22,545 nucleotides of DNA. It comes from a virus. Positions 1 to 5,854 of the stretch are shown in pieces (positions within the stretch are counted from its first letter, which is position 1; every line of letters begins with the position of its first letter). The position numbers and the translations under genes were made by a program. The notes under the pieces are model-generated. The model had not been told where the DNA came from and made no database searches. It saw only the letters and a program-made list of their open reading frames with translations. The stretch is taken from positions 1 to 22,545 of IMG/VR virus record IMGVR_UViG_3300031841_002686; one strand, written 5' to 3'.

Positions 1-66
1 TTTTGGCCTGAAGGCTATATCCACATTCAAACGCGGATCAACCGCGAATTCATCAACATGATTTAG
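1..66 (+). CDS. C-terminal end of an unidentified early phage protein
   Basis: The frame is open from the first base and stops at TAG 64-66, giving 21 residues (FWPEGYIHIQTRINREFINM then I). The next gene starts 11 bp later, with its ribosome binding site (AGGAG at 65-69) overlapping this stop, so this is the tail of a real gene in the same operon. Too little is visible to assign a family. Confidence 0.6.
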   Translation, partial: FWPEGYIHIQTRINREFINMI

Positions 67-77
67 GAGTAATACCC

Positions 78-443
78 ATGGACTTAACAACTGAATACGT
101 CAGCAAGATCTGCCCCGAGCTACTCGCTTCGGAGGTAAAGATCCTCATTGATAACCTGCTTGACCTGTATGACCCGAGCGAGATTTACCCGCAGGTAGTT
201 AGGGTAACGGCCAAGAGCCTGTTTCCCTACGTCGTTACGACTGAGCGTGTGGTTAAGTACCTTGATGGCAGAGATCGCATCGTCAACGCCATTGAATTTC
301 TGAAGGCAGCGCACAATCAACTAGATAAAATTCCCAGGCTATCTGATAACTGCGGCATGGCAATGCTTGAGATAAGCCAGTGGACTAACTATCTCAGCGA
401 TGAGCTGCGGGATCTGGAGAGGGGCAATGCAAAAGAACAATGA
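78..443 (+). CDS. hypothetical phage protein, 121 aa
   Basis: The family is not recognised. The start is well supported: AGGAG at 65-69 lies 8 bp before ATG 78. The protein looks mostly alpha-helical, soluble and mildly acidic, with no signal peptide, membrane segment or metal motif. Its stop codon (TGA 441-443) lies inside the start region of the next gene, so the two are probably translationally coupled. Being the first complete gene in a run of short overlapping plus-strand genes suggests an early accessory role, but nothing in the sequence shows which. Confidence 0.75.
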   Translation: MDLTTEYVSKICPELLASEVKILIDNLLDLYDPSEIYPQVVRVTAKSLFPYVVTTERVVKYLDGRDRIVNAIEFLKAAHNQLDKIPRLSDNCGMAMLEISQWTNYLSDELRDLERGNAKEQ

Positions 444-615
444 CAAGTACTACCCTGAGACGCTGCTCAAGGTTTACTTTAATTACTGTGCGGCCAATGA
501 TATCCGCCCGACGTTCGAGGACATGGACGATTTTATTTCGGAGATCCTTGGCAACAAGCAGATAAATGGCATACCTTCATACAAGACAATCAATGAGGTG
601 TTTACCAATGAATAA
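427..615 (+). CDS. hypothetical small protein, 62 aa
   Basis: The frame is open from an upstream ATG at 400, but ATG 427 is preferred because it is preceded by a GGAGAGGGG ribosome binding site (about 416-424) and gives a normal 17-bp overlap with the upstream gene. The product begins MQKNNDKYYPETLLKVYFNYC and has no recognisable domain. Its middle (PTFEDMDDFISEILGN) is acidic and probably helical. It ends TAA 613-615, overlapping the next start at 608 by 8 bp. Confidence 0.65.
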   Translation: MQKNNDKYYPETLLKVYFNYCAANDIRPTFEDMDDFISEILGNKQINGIPSYKTINEVFTNE

Positions 616-904
616 CAAGATCTATATCAAGGTGGAGGCTATCGTCCCTGATGACGCTGACAAGTTTGAAGGCGCAGAGATTGACGACTTTGATAGAGCT
701 AATTGCATAGCCAAGCTGTACGTTGACCCTGAAGACATCGACGCCGAATACATAGTCGTTAACTCCGGCGAAAGTCATGAGTTTTGGGGTCAAATATTTG
801 ATGAACCAACAGACATATTGTTTGAAGAAAGTTGCAGCTGGCATGGCCGGCCGATTATCAACGCATCGGAAGTATGCTGGGCGCTAGAGGAGTCGATACA
901 TTGA
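608..904 (+). CDS. hypothetical acidic protein, 98 aa
   Basis: The start chosen is ATG 608 (MNNKIYIKVEAIVPDD), with GAGGTG at 595-600 as ribosome binding site; an ATG 42 bp upstream in the same frame lacks one and would overlap the previous gene too far. The protein is strongly acidic, with alternating beta-like (YIKVEAIV) and acidic segments, and no family is recognised. Small acidic early proteins are often inhibitors or DNA mimics in phages, but that is only a general possibility here. The stop TGA 902-904 overlaps the proposed TTG start of the next gene. Confidence 0.65.
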   Translation: MNNKIYIKVEAIVPDDADKFEGAEIDDFDRANCIAKLYVDPEDIDAEYIVVNSGESHEFWGQIFDEPTDILFEESCSWHGRPIINASEVCWALEESIH

Positions 905-1167
905 AAGACCTAAAAGAACTACCAATGGATTCCCTCGAGGAATCATTGCGACAACTAAGGAAAGTAACTGGGCCACTAAAAGCTGTTCCTACAATTAACA
1001 CTAGCGTATGCGATTGGCACATGAACGATTACGTAGATATGGTAAAGGCTGATTACCGGCGAGGATGGGAGGACGCCATAATGGGCAACTCAAATCTTAG
1101 GGCTTCTATTCATTACACCTACGGCTACGATGATTGCAAGGAATGGAAGTTAAGCTATGGATACTGA
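901..1167 (+). CDS. hypothetical protein, 88 aa, probable TTG start
   Basis: The frame extends back to ATG 832, but the best start is TTG 901: AGAGGAG at 886-892 sits 8 bp upstream, and TTG overlaps the preceding TGA in a TTGA junction, the usual layout in this operon. An in-frame ATG at 874 has only a poorly spaced GGAAG. The product begins MKDLKELPMDSLEESLRQL. The second half, rich in Trp and Tyr (DWHMNDYVDMVKADYRRGWEDAIMG), looks like a small helical fold. The family is not recognised. Confidence 0.6.
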   Translation: MKDLKELPMDSLEESLRQLRKVTGPLKAVPTINTSVCDWHMNDYVDMVKADYRRGWEDAIMGNSNLRASIHYTYGYDDCKEWKLSYGY

Positions 1168-1312
1168 TCTATGGCAATGCCTTGTCTGCCAACAGTGGAT
1201 GGAGCAAAGATATCTAGACCAAGATCAGGTATGCGTAGACTGCAACGAACTCGAAGGTAAAACCGAGCCCGAAGAAAAACGGGACTGGCAAGAGTTTGAG
1301 CCTTACTGTTAA
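1157..1312 (+). CDS. small zinc-ribbon-like protein, 51 aa
   Basis: A short gene starts at ATG 1157, overlaps the previous stop by 11 bp and is preceded by GGAAG at 1145-1149. The product has two CxxC knuckles, C8-x2-C11 and C26-x2-C29 (WQCLVCQQW and VCVDCNE), separated by 14 residues. This is the spacing of a treble-clef or zinc-ribbon finger that would bind one Zn(II). The rest is acidic (EPEEKRDWQEFEPYC). Small phage zinc-ribbon proteins usually bind nucleic acid or a host protein; the target cannot be read from the sequence. It is the last gene before a 193-bp non-coding gap. Confidence 0.65.
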   Translation: MDTDLWQCLVCQQWMEQRYLDQDQVCVDCNELEGKTEPEEKRDWQEFEPYC

Positions 1313-1405
1313 ACTCGAACAGTCCAAGGCGACACCTGTACTCCTCGCCTGTTGAGCCGGTCGGCAGCGCCCCGGTGGGCAATAATCGCTGCACCTACCC
1401 TGCGG

Positions 1406-1421
1406 TGGCACGATACTTGCA
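1406..1421 (+). promoter_or_regulatory. sigma-54 (RpoN) promoter
   Basis: TGGCACG-ATAC-TTGCA matches the sigma-54 consensus TGGCACG-N4-TTGCW at every defined position. The invariant GG (1407-1408) and GC (1419-1420) are exactly 10 bp apart. It lies on the plus strand in the 193-bp gap 1313-1505, about 85 bp before the gene at 1506. Initiation would be expected near 1431-1433, giving a leader of about 75 nt. Sigma-54 promoters need an ATP-driven enhancer-binding activator; no activator gene is seen in the window, so a host one is implied. Confidence 0.65.
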
Positions 1422-1435
1422 AAGTGTTGGCACTT
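1422..1435. repeat. small inverted repeat at the expected transcription start
   Basis: AAGTG-TTGG-CACTT forms a 5-bp dyad with a 4-base centre immediately downstream of the sigma-54 -12 element. It could be a protein site covering the start point or the first stem of the leader RNA. It is short and may be fortuitous. The remainder of the 1313-1505 gap contains no convincing coding frame. Confidence 0.3.
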
Positions 1436-1505
1436 GACATACGCACCCGCTATGACACCCTATCCAACTATCAACCAATGGCCCAGCGGCTGAACAGGAG
1501 TAACT

Positions 1506-1709
1506 ATGACCACAGGCCCAAGCGAGGCACGAACAATCCGAACGGAGGAAGATGTGTTGGCTACGCTGCTGTCCTATCTTCACTTGCACTATGTGAAGGT
1601 GGCGAATACAGAAGAGCCACACGTGAGTATTCCAATAGACCCAATGGAGCTAACTCAAATCGTTGCCGTACTTGCGAGAGCAAATACGATGCGAGGTATA
1701 CGTCCATAG
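1506..1709 (+). CDS. hypothetical protein, 67 aa, first gene after the sigma-54 promoter
   Basis: ATG 1506 has AGGAG at 1496-1500. The product begins MTTGPSEARTIRTEEDVLATLL and is predicted helical; no family is recognised. It is followed after 19 bp by the metallophosphatase gene, so the two are probably cotranscribed from the promoter at 1406-1421. With no enzyme motif it may be a small regulator or partner of its neighbour, but this is only positional inference. Confidence 0.65.
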   Translation: MTTGPSEARTIRTEEDVLATLLSYLHLHYVKVANTEEPHVSIPIDPMELTQIVAVLARANTMRGIRP

Positions 1710-1728
1710 GGCTCCATTAGGGGGAATA

Positions 1729-2886
1729 ATGGAACACCCGTTAGAAGAGTATTGCATAACAGATCATCAAAAAAAGTTAATCAGATTAAGGTATGTAGAC
1801 GGCCTTAGCTGGAGTGAGATATCAAAAACAGTTGGGTCTGATAGATCAAACATAAGAAGCACTTGTCAGACTGTTGAGGGCAGAGCAGCTAAAGCTGGCT
1901 TTGCGCCGAAGCACGATCACGTTCACACTGTTCCGCCTGGCTACGCAGTGAAAGGATCTTCAACGCTTTATAAGGATGGCGCCGTTGCCCTTCAATGGGT
2001 AAAGACTGAGGCAGACAAGCAAGCCCAGCTCGATGCAATAGTTGGTCGAATTGAGTTAGCGTGTGAAGGCATCAAGCCATGGAAGCCAGTCAAGCAGCCA
2101 AAGCAGGTTGAAGAAAATCTTCTGTCTCTTCTGGTCGTCACTGATTTTCACCTTGGCTCATACTGCTGGGGCGACGAGACTAGCGAAGACTACAATACCG
2201 ACATGGCCCGCGATCTATTCCTGTCTAGCATCAAAGAGATGATCGACAGCACACCCAAGTCAAAGGTCGGGCTGCTTTGCAACCTTGGTGATTTTTTGCA
2301 CTGGGATGGACTGCTCCAAGTCACTCCGACTTCCTCTCATATCCTCGATAATGACAGTAGGTACAGCCGTATCGTCGACATAGCGATGACGGTTATGAAC
2401 GAGGCTGTGCGGATGATGCTGCAGAAGTACGAGAAAGTCGTCTTCGTTTGTGCCGAAGGTAATCATGATATTGCCGGCTCCATTTGGTTGCGTAAGTTCA
2501 TTAGGAAACTGTACGCCAATGAGCCAAGGCTGGATGTTATCGACAATGACTTCCCTTACTACGCTTATCGACATGGCAAAACACTGCTGTGCTTCCACCA
2601 CGGGCATAAAGTAAAGATGGATCGGCTGCCTAAAGTGTTTTCAAGCGAGCCTAGATTCAGAGAGGAGTGGGGCAAGTCGACGATGGCGTATATCCATAGC
2701 GGACATTATCACCATGAGCGGATACTAGAAGACGCAGGGGCCGTTATGGAACAGCACCCTACGTTAGCGTCAAGGGATTCATACGCCACTCGTCTGGGCC
2801 TTATGTCCCAGCGAGGCGCTAAAGTAATCACGTACGACACTGAAGACGGAGAGGTCAGCAGGATAACGGTTAGACCTAGAGCCTAA
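1729..2886 (+). CDS. calcineurin-like metallophosphatase with N-terminal helix-turn-helix, 385 aa
   Basis: The C-terminal two thirds carry the ordered motifs of binuclear metallophosphoesterases: D139-x-H141 (VVTDFHLG), GD at 187-188 (NLGDFLHWDG), GNHD at 244-247, His 290-293 (FHHGHK) and GHYH at 325-328. All expected metal ligands are present, so it should be active on a phosphomonoester or phosphodiester, possibly nucleic acid. Residues about 12-45 (LIRLRYVDGLSWSEISKTVG) read like a sigma region 4/LuxR-type helix-turn-helix, so DNA targeting is plausible. ATG 1729 follows AGGGGG (1719-1724). The frame extends 66 bp further upstream without a better ribosome site. This HTH-phosphoesterase arrangement is known in phage genomes, with unclear biological role. 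The stop overlaps the stop of the opposing gene by 4 bp. Confidence 0.85.
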   Translation: MEHPLEEYCITDHQKKLIRLRYVDGLSWSEISKTVGSDRSNIRSTCQTVEGRAAKAGFAPKHDHVHTVPPGYAVKGSSTLYKDGAVALQWVKTEADKQAQLDAIVGRIELACEGIKPWKPVKQPKQVEENLLSLLVVTDFHLGSYCWGDETSEDYNTDMARDLFLSSIKEMIDSTPKSKVGLLCNLGDFLHWDGLLQVTPTSSHILDNDSRYSRIVDIAMTVMNEAVRMMLQKYEKVVFVCAEGNHDIAGSIWLRKFIRKLYANEPRLDVIDNDFPYYAYRHGKTLLCFHHGHKVKMDRLPKVFSSEPRFREEWGKSTMAYIHSGHYHHERILEDAGAVMEQHPTLASRDSYATRLGLMSQRGAKVITYDTEDGEVSRITVRPRA

Positions 2887-3074
2887 GCCGTCTCCCTAGC
2901 TTCTTCGCTCAAAGCCCCCTCGATGGCAGCCCTTGTTGTAAAGGGTTTGCCTTTAGCGTCAGTAAAATACTTAATGCCTTGAGCATCCAGCACCTTAATT
3001 AACTTTGGCGATGTGTACGCCTTAAAGATGTGGAACAGGTCGCGGTAGTACAAGTATTCAGTCTGATCTTTCAT
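2883..3074 (-). CDS. DUF4224-like small DNA-binding candidate, 63 aa
   Basis: The product (start MKDQTEYLYYRDLFHIFK) contains LIKVLDAQGIKYFTDAKGKPF and TRAAIEG, which resembles the DUF4224 pattern (helix, then WLxxxGIxFxxxxxGxPxVxRxxxE) found in phage genes near recombination or excisionase-like functions. The match is by eye only. ATG is at 3072-3074 with GGAG at about 3080-3083. It lies beyond an intrinsic terminator that ends the upstream minus-strand operon, so it is probably expressed by read-through or from its own weak promoter. Its stop (TAG) overlaps that of the convergent metallophosphatase gene (CTAA at 2883-2886). Confidence 0.6.
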   Translation of the reverse strand: MKDQTEYLYYRDLFHIFKAYTSPKLIKVLDAQGIKYFTDAKGKPFTTRAAIEGALSEEARETA

Positions 3075-3088
3075 TCGGTTCTCCGTTT

Positions 3089-3117
3089 AAAAAAAGCCCC
3101 GCTAAACCGCGCGGGGC
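3089..3117 (-). terminator. intrinsic (Rho-independent) terminator
   Basis: On the minus strand a perfect 7-bp GC stem (GCCCCGC at 3111-3117, partner at 3096-3102) with an 8-base loop is followed directly by a run of seven T. The plus-strand reading lacks a T-run, so it acts on leftward transcription. It sits 22 bp after the stop of the SSB-like gene. Confidence 0.85.
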
Positions 3118-3139
3118 AATAGGCGTGGGAGCGCCTTTC

Positions 3140-3418
3140 TCACCAAGGGATATCTTCAGTTGGCGCAGGAGCTGGCTGTCGCGCCGGTTGATCGGCTGGT
3201 GGCTTCCACATATTTCGCTCTGCATACCACCTGCCTGATCGCCCCTCTTTAATCTCAATGTTGAGCCACTCAATATCTGGGTCAGATTTCTTCTGAGCAG
3301 CAACCCAAGCACCAAATTCATCGAGCTTGATGGATAGCTTTGCCTTTACCCACTTAAACTCCTCACCGTCTGGGCCGGGCTTGGCCAGCATTCCATCTAC
3401 AAAAACTTTATCGTCCAT
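3140..3418 (-). CDS. SSB-like protein with DIPW tail, 92 aa
   Basis: The protein starts MDDKVFVDGMLAKPGPDGEE, with alternating beta segments (FKWVKAKLSIKL, EWLNIEIKE, RWYAER) as in a small OB-fold. It then has a Pro/Ala-rich linker (PPADQPARQPAPAP) and ends TEDIPW. A disordered Pro-rich linker plus a short acidic tip ending in DIPF or a close variant is the hallmark of bacterial single-stranded DNA-binding proteins, where the tip recruits repair proteins. The family is inferred, since it is shorter than typical SSB. GGAG precedes the ATG at 3416-3418. It overlaps the upstream gene by 11 bp and is followed by a strong terminator. The recombination neighbours fit an ssDNA role. Confidence 0.65.
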   Translation of the reverse strand: MDDKVFVDGMLAKPGPDGEEFKWVKAKLSIKLDEFGAWVAAQKKSDPDIEWLNIEIKEGRSGRWYAERNMWKPPADQPARQPAPAPTEDIPW

Positions 3419-3656
3419 TAGTCACTCCTTCTGGATTGATTTTCATTACTTTAGTTTCAAAGGTAGTAAAGATCCCGCCCTTGGATGGAGCAAGATTCAA
3501 CGCCTCTTTCACTTCGTTTGGGGTTTCCTCAATGATTGCTCTAAGGATATCCCACTCTTCATTTGCTACCGCACTCTTTACTTGGTAAACAAAATCAAAG
3601 TTCTCACGCACCGCTTGGTTGTACTGCAAAAGACTAAGCTCGCTTTCTAAAGTCAT
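3408..3656 (-). CDS. hypothetical protein, 82 aa
   Basis: The frame is open from 3695, but the start at 3654-3656 (MTLESELSLLQYNQAVRENF) is preferred because AGGAAG precedes it at a usable distance and the overlap with the upstream gene is then only 23 bp. The product is mainly helical and charged, without recognised motifs. Its position between an annealing-like protein and an SSB-like protein, with overlaps on both sides, suggests it belongs to the same DNA-metabolism function. Confidence 0.6.
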   Translation of the reverse strand: MTLESELSLLQYNQAVRENFDFVYQVKSAVANEEWDILRAIIEETPNEVKEALNLAPSKGGIFTTFETKVMKINPEGVTNGR

Positions 3657-4023
3657 CAGCTTCTTCCTCGCTGTATGCCTCGCCATGCAATCCACACAAC
3701 TTAAGAATCACTCGATCCTTTGCTCGCTTCTCAGCCATAGCAAACGGATAGCCGTTCTTGTTGTTGTATGTTGCTGCCTCGCCAATGCTCCATGCAGTCA
3801 AGTCACCTAGCCGACCGTGAACCTCGATAGCTACAGCCTTCTCCAGTATTTCAGCGCAGATGATCTTAGGGGCATCGAACGTAATGCCAAGGTAAGCGGC
3901 TACTTTCTCCAATGCTTTGTGCTTGATAGCCCAGATGCCGGGTCTAACAGCCCAAGCGTCGTTAGATTTGTCAGCCCCAACTTTGTCTAGTAGGGTTCCA
4001 ATGTTATCTGGAAGATTACTCAT
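3634..4023 (-). CDS. ssDNA-annealing/recombination-like protein, 129 aa
   Basis: ATG at 4021-4023 has an excellent GGAGG ribosome site 5-6 bp upstream, so the longer frame reaching 4113 is rejected. The conserved-looking core is residues about 70-125: HGRLGDLTAWSIGEAA, YNNKNGYPFAMAEKRAKDR and GLHGEAYSEEEADDF. The GEA...MAEKRAKDRxxLxL pattern resembles phage single-strand annealing proteins of the Rad52/Erf type, where this helix follows the beta-sheet, but at 129 aa it is short. A specialised DNA-binding role without annealing is an alternative. It heads a minus-strand operon that includes an SSB-like gene, consistent with recombination-dependent replication. Confidence 0.6.
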   Translation of the reverse strand: MSNLPDNIGTLLDKVGADKSNDAWAVRPGIWAIKHKALEKVAAYLGITFDAPKIICAEILEKAVAIEVHGRLGDLTAWSIGEAATYNNKNGYPFAMAEKRAKDRVILKLCGLHGEAYSEEEADDFRKRA

Positions 4024-4051
4024 ACTGCCTCCTTCATTTGATTGAGCTTGC

Positions 4052-4080
4052 AGTCTACAAAACTTTTTAAAACTTTGCAA
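4052..4080 (-). promoter_or_regulatory. candidate sigma-70 promoter for the 4023-2883 operon
   Basis: On the minus strand TTGCAA (4075-4080) and TAGACT (4052-4057) are separated by 17 bp, each matching 4 of 6 consensus bases. The start of transcription would be near 4045, about 20 nt before the start codon. The -35 region falls inside the phased repeats at 4061-4100, so a protein bound there could control it. Moderate evidence only. Confidence 0.35.
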
Positions 4081-4100
4081 ACCTTTATATAACTTTGTTG
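4061..4100. repeat. four 10-bp phased direct repeats (AACTTT core)
   Basis: Four consecutive decamers read AACTTTTTAA, AACTTTGCAA, ACCTTTATAT and AACTTTGTTG, so the AACTTT core recurs exactly every 10 bp, close to one helical turn. The array lies in the 137-bp divergent gap (4024-4160) between the recombination and replication operons. Same-face spacing suggests cooperative binding of a regulator or initiator, or intrinsic bending. No other strong signal is seen in the gap, apart from the TTGACA at 4098 discussed as rejected. Confidence 0.6.
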
Positions 4101-4160
4101 ACAGACCATCCAAAGTCGTTCAGAGTTAAGAGCTTTCACCACAACAAAAAGGGGATAAAA

Positions 4161-5324
4161 ATGCAGGACGAATGGGCAGACTACTGTGACGCAGTAGGTA
4201 GCAAACCCACGTTTGTAATCAAAGAAGAACTAATCAACGAAGCCTTTCCCGGAAACCCATACTATACGAAACAAAACGGATCATCTCTCTCTCGCTTGCG
4301 AGGCGTTGCAGTCAATGGCCGCATAGAAGAGCTTGAGATGCGCCTAGCAAAAGAAAAAGACGTTATCCCGGGGATGATTACTACCGGCACTGTAACGCTC
4401 GTATACGCGCCCTCAGGAGCTGGTAAGACGGTGTGGATTTTGGGCAACCTATTCCAGAGTATTCGGAATAACCTGATAAAAGGCTCGGATGTGATCTATT
4501 TTAACGAAGATGACGGAGCCAAGGGCGTACTCCAGAAGGCCAAGATGGGCCACAAGCACGGCATGACCATGATTACCCTGGCTAACTCTCCAGATCCTTC
4601 GCTACGCACAACGACTGACGCGCTCCATTTGCTGAATGCTATCCGCGAGGAGGGCGAAGCGGACGGCAAGATCGTTATCTGCGACACCCTCAAGAAGTTT
4701 GCTCCTGTCCTTAACAAAGGAGATATGCGAGAAGTTCTCCACGTCTTCCGTGAGTTCGCCGCTGCTGGCGGCACAGTCATCCTGCTGGGCCACTGCAACA
4801 AGCATCGGAGCATGGACGGGCGATTGATCTATGAGGGCGTAGGCGACCTCAAGGCAGATGTAGACAACATGTTTGGCCTTGATCCTGTCAACGACAAGTT
4901 TGCCTTCTATCAAGAGCTGTTAGTAATCAATGAGAAGGATCGTAGCCAGATCAGCTTCGAGGGCGGGTTTAAGTATAAGCAGACCAGTGCGACAGTGGGG
5001 TATGAAGAGTCAGTAGATTCTGTGCAGTTCATGACAGTCGACGACATCACAGAGCTTAAAGAGAAACAACGAGCGCAGATCAATATAGGTAAAGCCATCA
5101 GCAAATACGAAGACGAGTACGTGCTTCTAAGTAGCGTTATGAAAAGCAACAAGATGTTTAGCCAGTCTGATCTTCTTCAGTTTTTACATGATGACGAAAT
5201 CAATCCCAATGGATGCACCAGAAAGAAGCTACTTAACTGTATTGATTTGCTCAAAGGAAACAACCTAAAGCTAGAAAGGCGCGGCGAACACGGCAAGAAA
5301 TTCTACCGTTGGGTGCCAATGTAA
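4161..5324 (+). CDS. RecA-fold ATPase, RepA/DnaB-like replicative helicase candidate, 387 aa
   Basis: Walker A is APSGAGKT (residues 83-90), Walker B is IVICD (171-175), and VILLGHCNKH (206-215) matches the motif H/sensor strand of the RepA-like AAA_25 family of hexameric helicases. Residues 112-122 (IYFNEDDGA) match the EDxxxxxxxR strand that follows Walker A in this family. The C-terminal 60 residues look like a winged helix (SQSDLLQFL, TRKKLLNCIDLL), suited to DNA or partner binding. It probably unwinds or remodels DNA at the phage origin. ATG 4161 follows AAGGGG (4149-4154); the frame starts earlier at 4095 but without a ribosome site. It heads a plus-strand operon with nin-type recombination genes. 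No primase domain is visible. Confidence 0.8.
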   Translation: MQDEWADYCDAVGSKPTFVIKEELINEAFPGNPYYTKQNGSSLSRLRGVAVNGRIEELEMRLAKEKDVIPGMITTGTVTLVYAPSGAGKTVWILGNLFQSIRNNLIKGSDVIYFNEDDGAKGVLQKAKMGHKHGMTMITLANSPDPSLRTTTDALHLLNAIREEGEADGKIVICDTLKKFAPVLNKGDMREVLHVFREFAAAGGTVILLGHCNKHRSMDGRLIYEGVGDLKADVDNMFGLDPVNDKFAFYQELLVINEKDRSQISFEGGFKYKQTSATVGYEESVDSVQFMTVDDITELKEKQRAQINIGKAISKYEDEYVLLSSVMKSNKMFSQSDLLQFLHDDEINPNGCTRKKLLNCIDLLKGNNLKLERRGEHGKKFYRWVPM

Positions 5325-5334
5325 GGAGAGTGTT

Positions 5335-5757
5335 ATGAACGAATTAATAGTGGCGTTAGACACGCTATTTCAGGATCTTGATTCTGCCGAAGGCGAACTG
5401 AGAAGTGCGGCATACCGTAAGCCAGATCATCCCTTCACCCAAAGATTAGAGTCGATAAATAGCACTCTCTTGTACCTTAAAGACCTTACATCTGGATTGC
5501 TTGAGCAACTAGAGCATGATGGTGAGCGAGTTTACTGTGTTCACGCATCAACAGAGATTTCATCTCACGTCAGAGTGTTTGCCAAAAACGAAGCCGACGC
5601 CATTAACTTTGCCTGTAACACATTAGAATCCCGTATATCCAATATGGCAGGAAAGAAGTTTGATTGGTACAGCAATACTATAGGCGAGTCAGTGGTTGAC
5701 TATGGGCATGGCAAGGATAAAAAAGTGTTAAACGTGCCATATCCTGAAGATAAATAG
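5335..5757 (+). CDS. hypothetical protein, 140 aa
   Basis: ATG 5335 has AAGGAG overlapping the previous stop. The N-terminal half is helical (MNELIVALDTLFQDLDSAEG, LESINSTLLYLKDL), and the second half (VYCVHASTEISSHVRVFAKN, EADAINFACNTLESRI) looks like a beta-alpha module. No family is recognised. Its TAG stop (5755-5757) merges with the first unit of the repeat array that follows. Confidence 0.7.
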   Translation: MNELIVALDTLFQDLDSAEGELRSAAYRKPDHPFTQRLESINSTLLYLKDLTSGLLEQLEHDGERVYCVHASTEISSHVRVFAKNEADAINFACNTLESRISNMAGKKFDWYSNTIGESVVDYGHGKDKKVLNVPYPEDK

Positions 5758-5800
5758 AATCCCCAGAATACCCAGAATCCCCAGAATACCTCTAATCCCC
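5756..5800. repeat. left array of five 9-bp repeats (AGAATCCCC type)
   Basis: Units are AGAATCCCC, AGAATACCC, AGAATCCCC, AGAATACCT and CTAATCCCC, contiguous from 5756. The reverse complement of the unit, GGGGATTCT, matches the right-array unit at seven of nine bases, so the two arrays are opposed. Possible iterons of an origin, or one arm of a leader hairpin. It lies in the 135-bp non-coding gap between the 140-aa gene and the ninB-like gene. Confidence 0.8.
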
Positions 5801-5854
5801 TTCTGTAGGGGGCGGGGTAGCCTAGACATAGTGGGGGGTAAATAAGGGTATTAG

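Noticed and set aside
1327-1350. AGGCGA...TCGCCT hairpin after the zinc-ribbon gene as a terminator
   Set aside because: Only 6 bp of stem with a 12-base loop and no T-run.
1434-1439. TTGACA as a sigma-70 -35 box
   Set aside because: The nearest -10-like elements (TATGAC at 1451, TATCCA at 1461) give spacers of 11 and 21 bp, outside the working range.
1352-1720. Long plus-strand frame across the sigma-54 gap (and minus-strand frames at 1155-1622)
   Set aside because: No ribosome site, odd composition, and overlap with the better supported genes at 1506 and 1157.
4098-4103. TTGACA as a rightward -35 box for the helicase operon
   Set aside because: No acceptable -10 element 16-18 bp downstream; sequence near 4121-4127 (CAGAGTT) does not match TATAAT.
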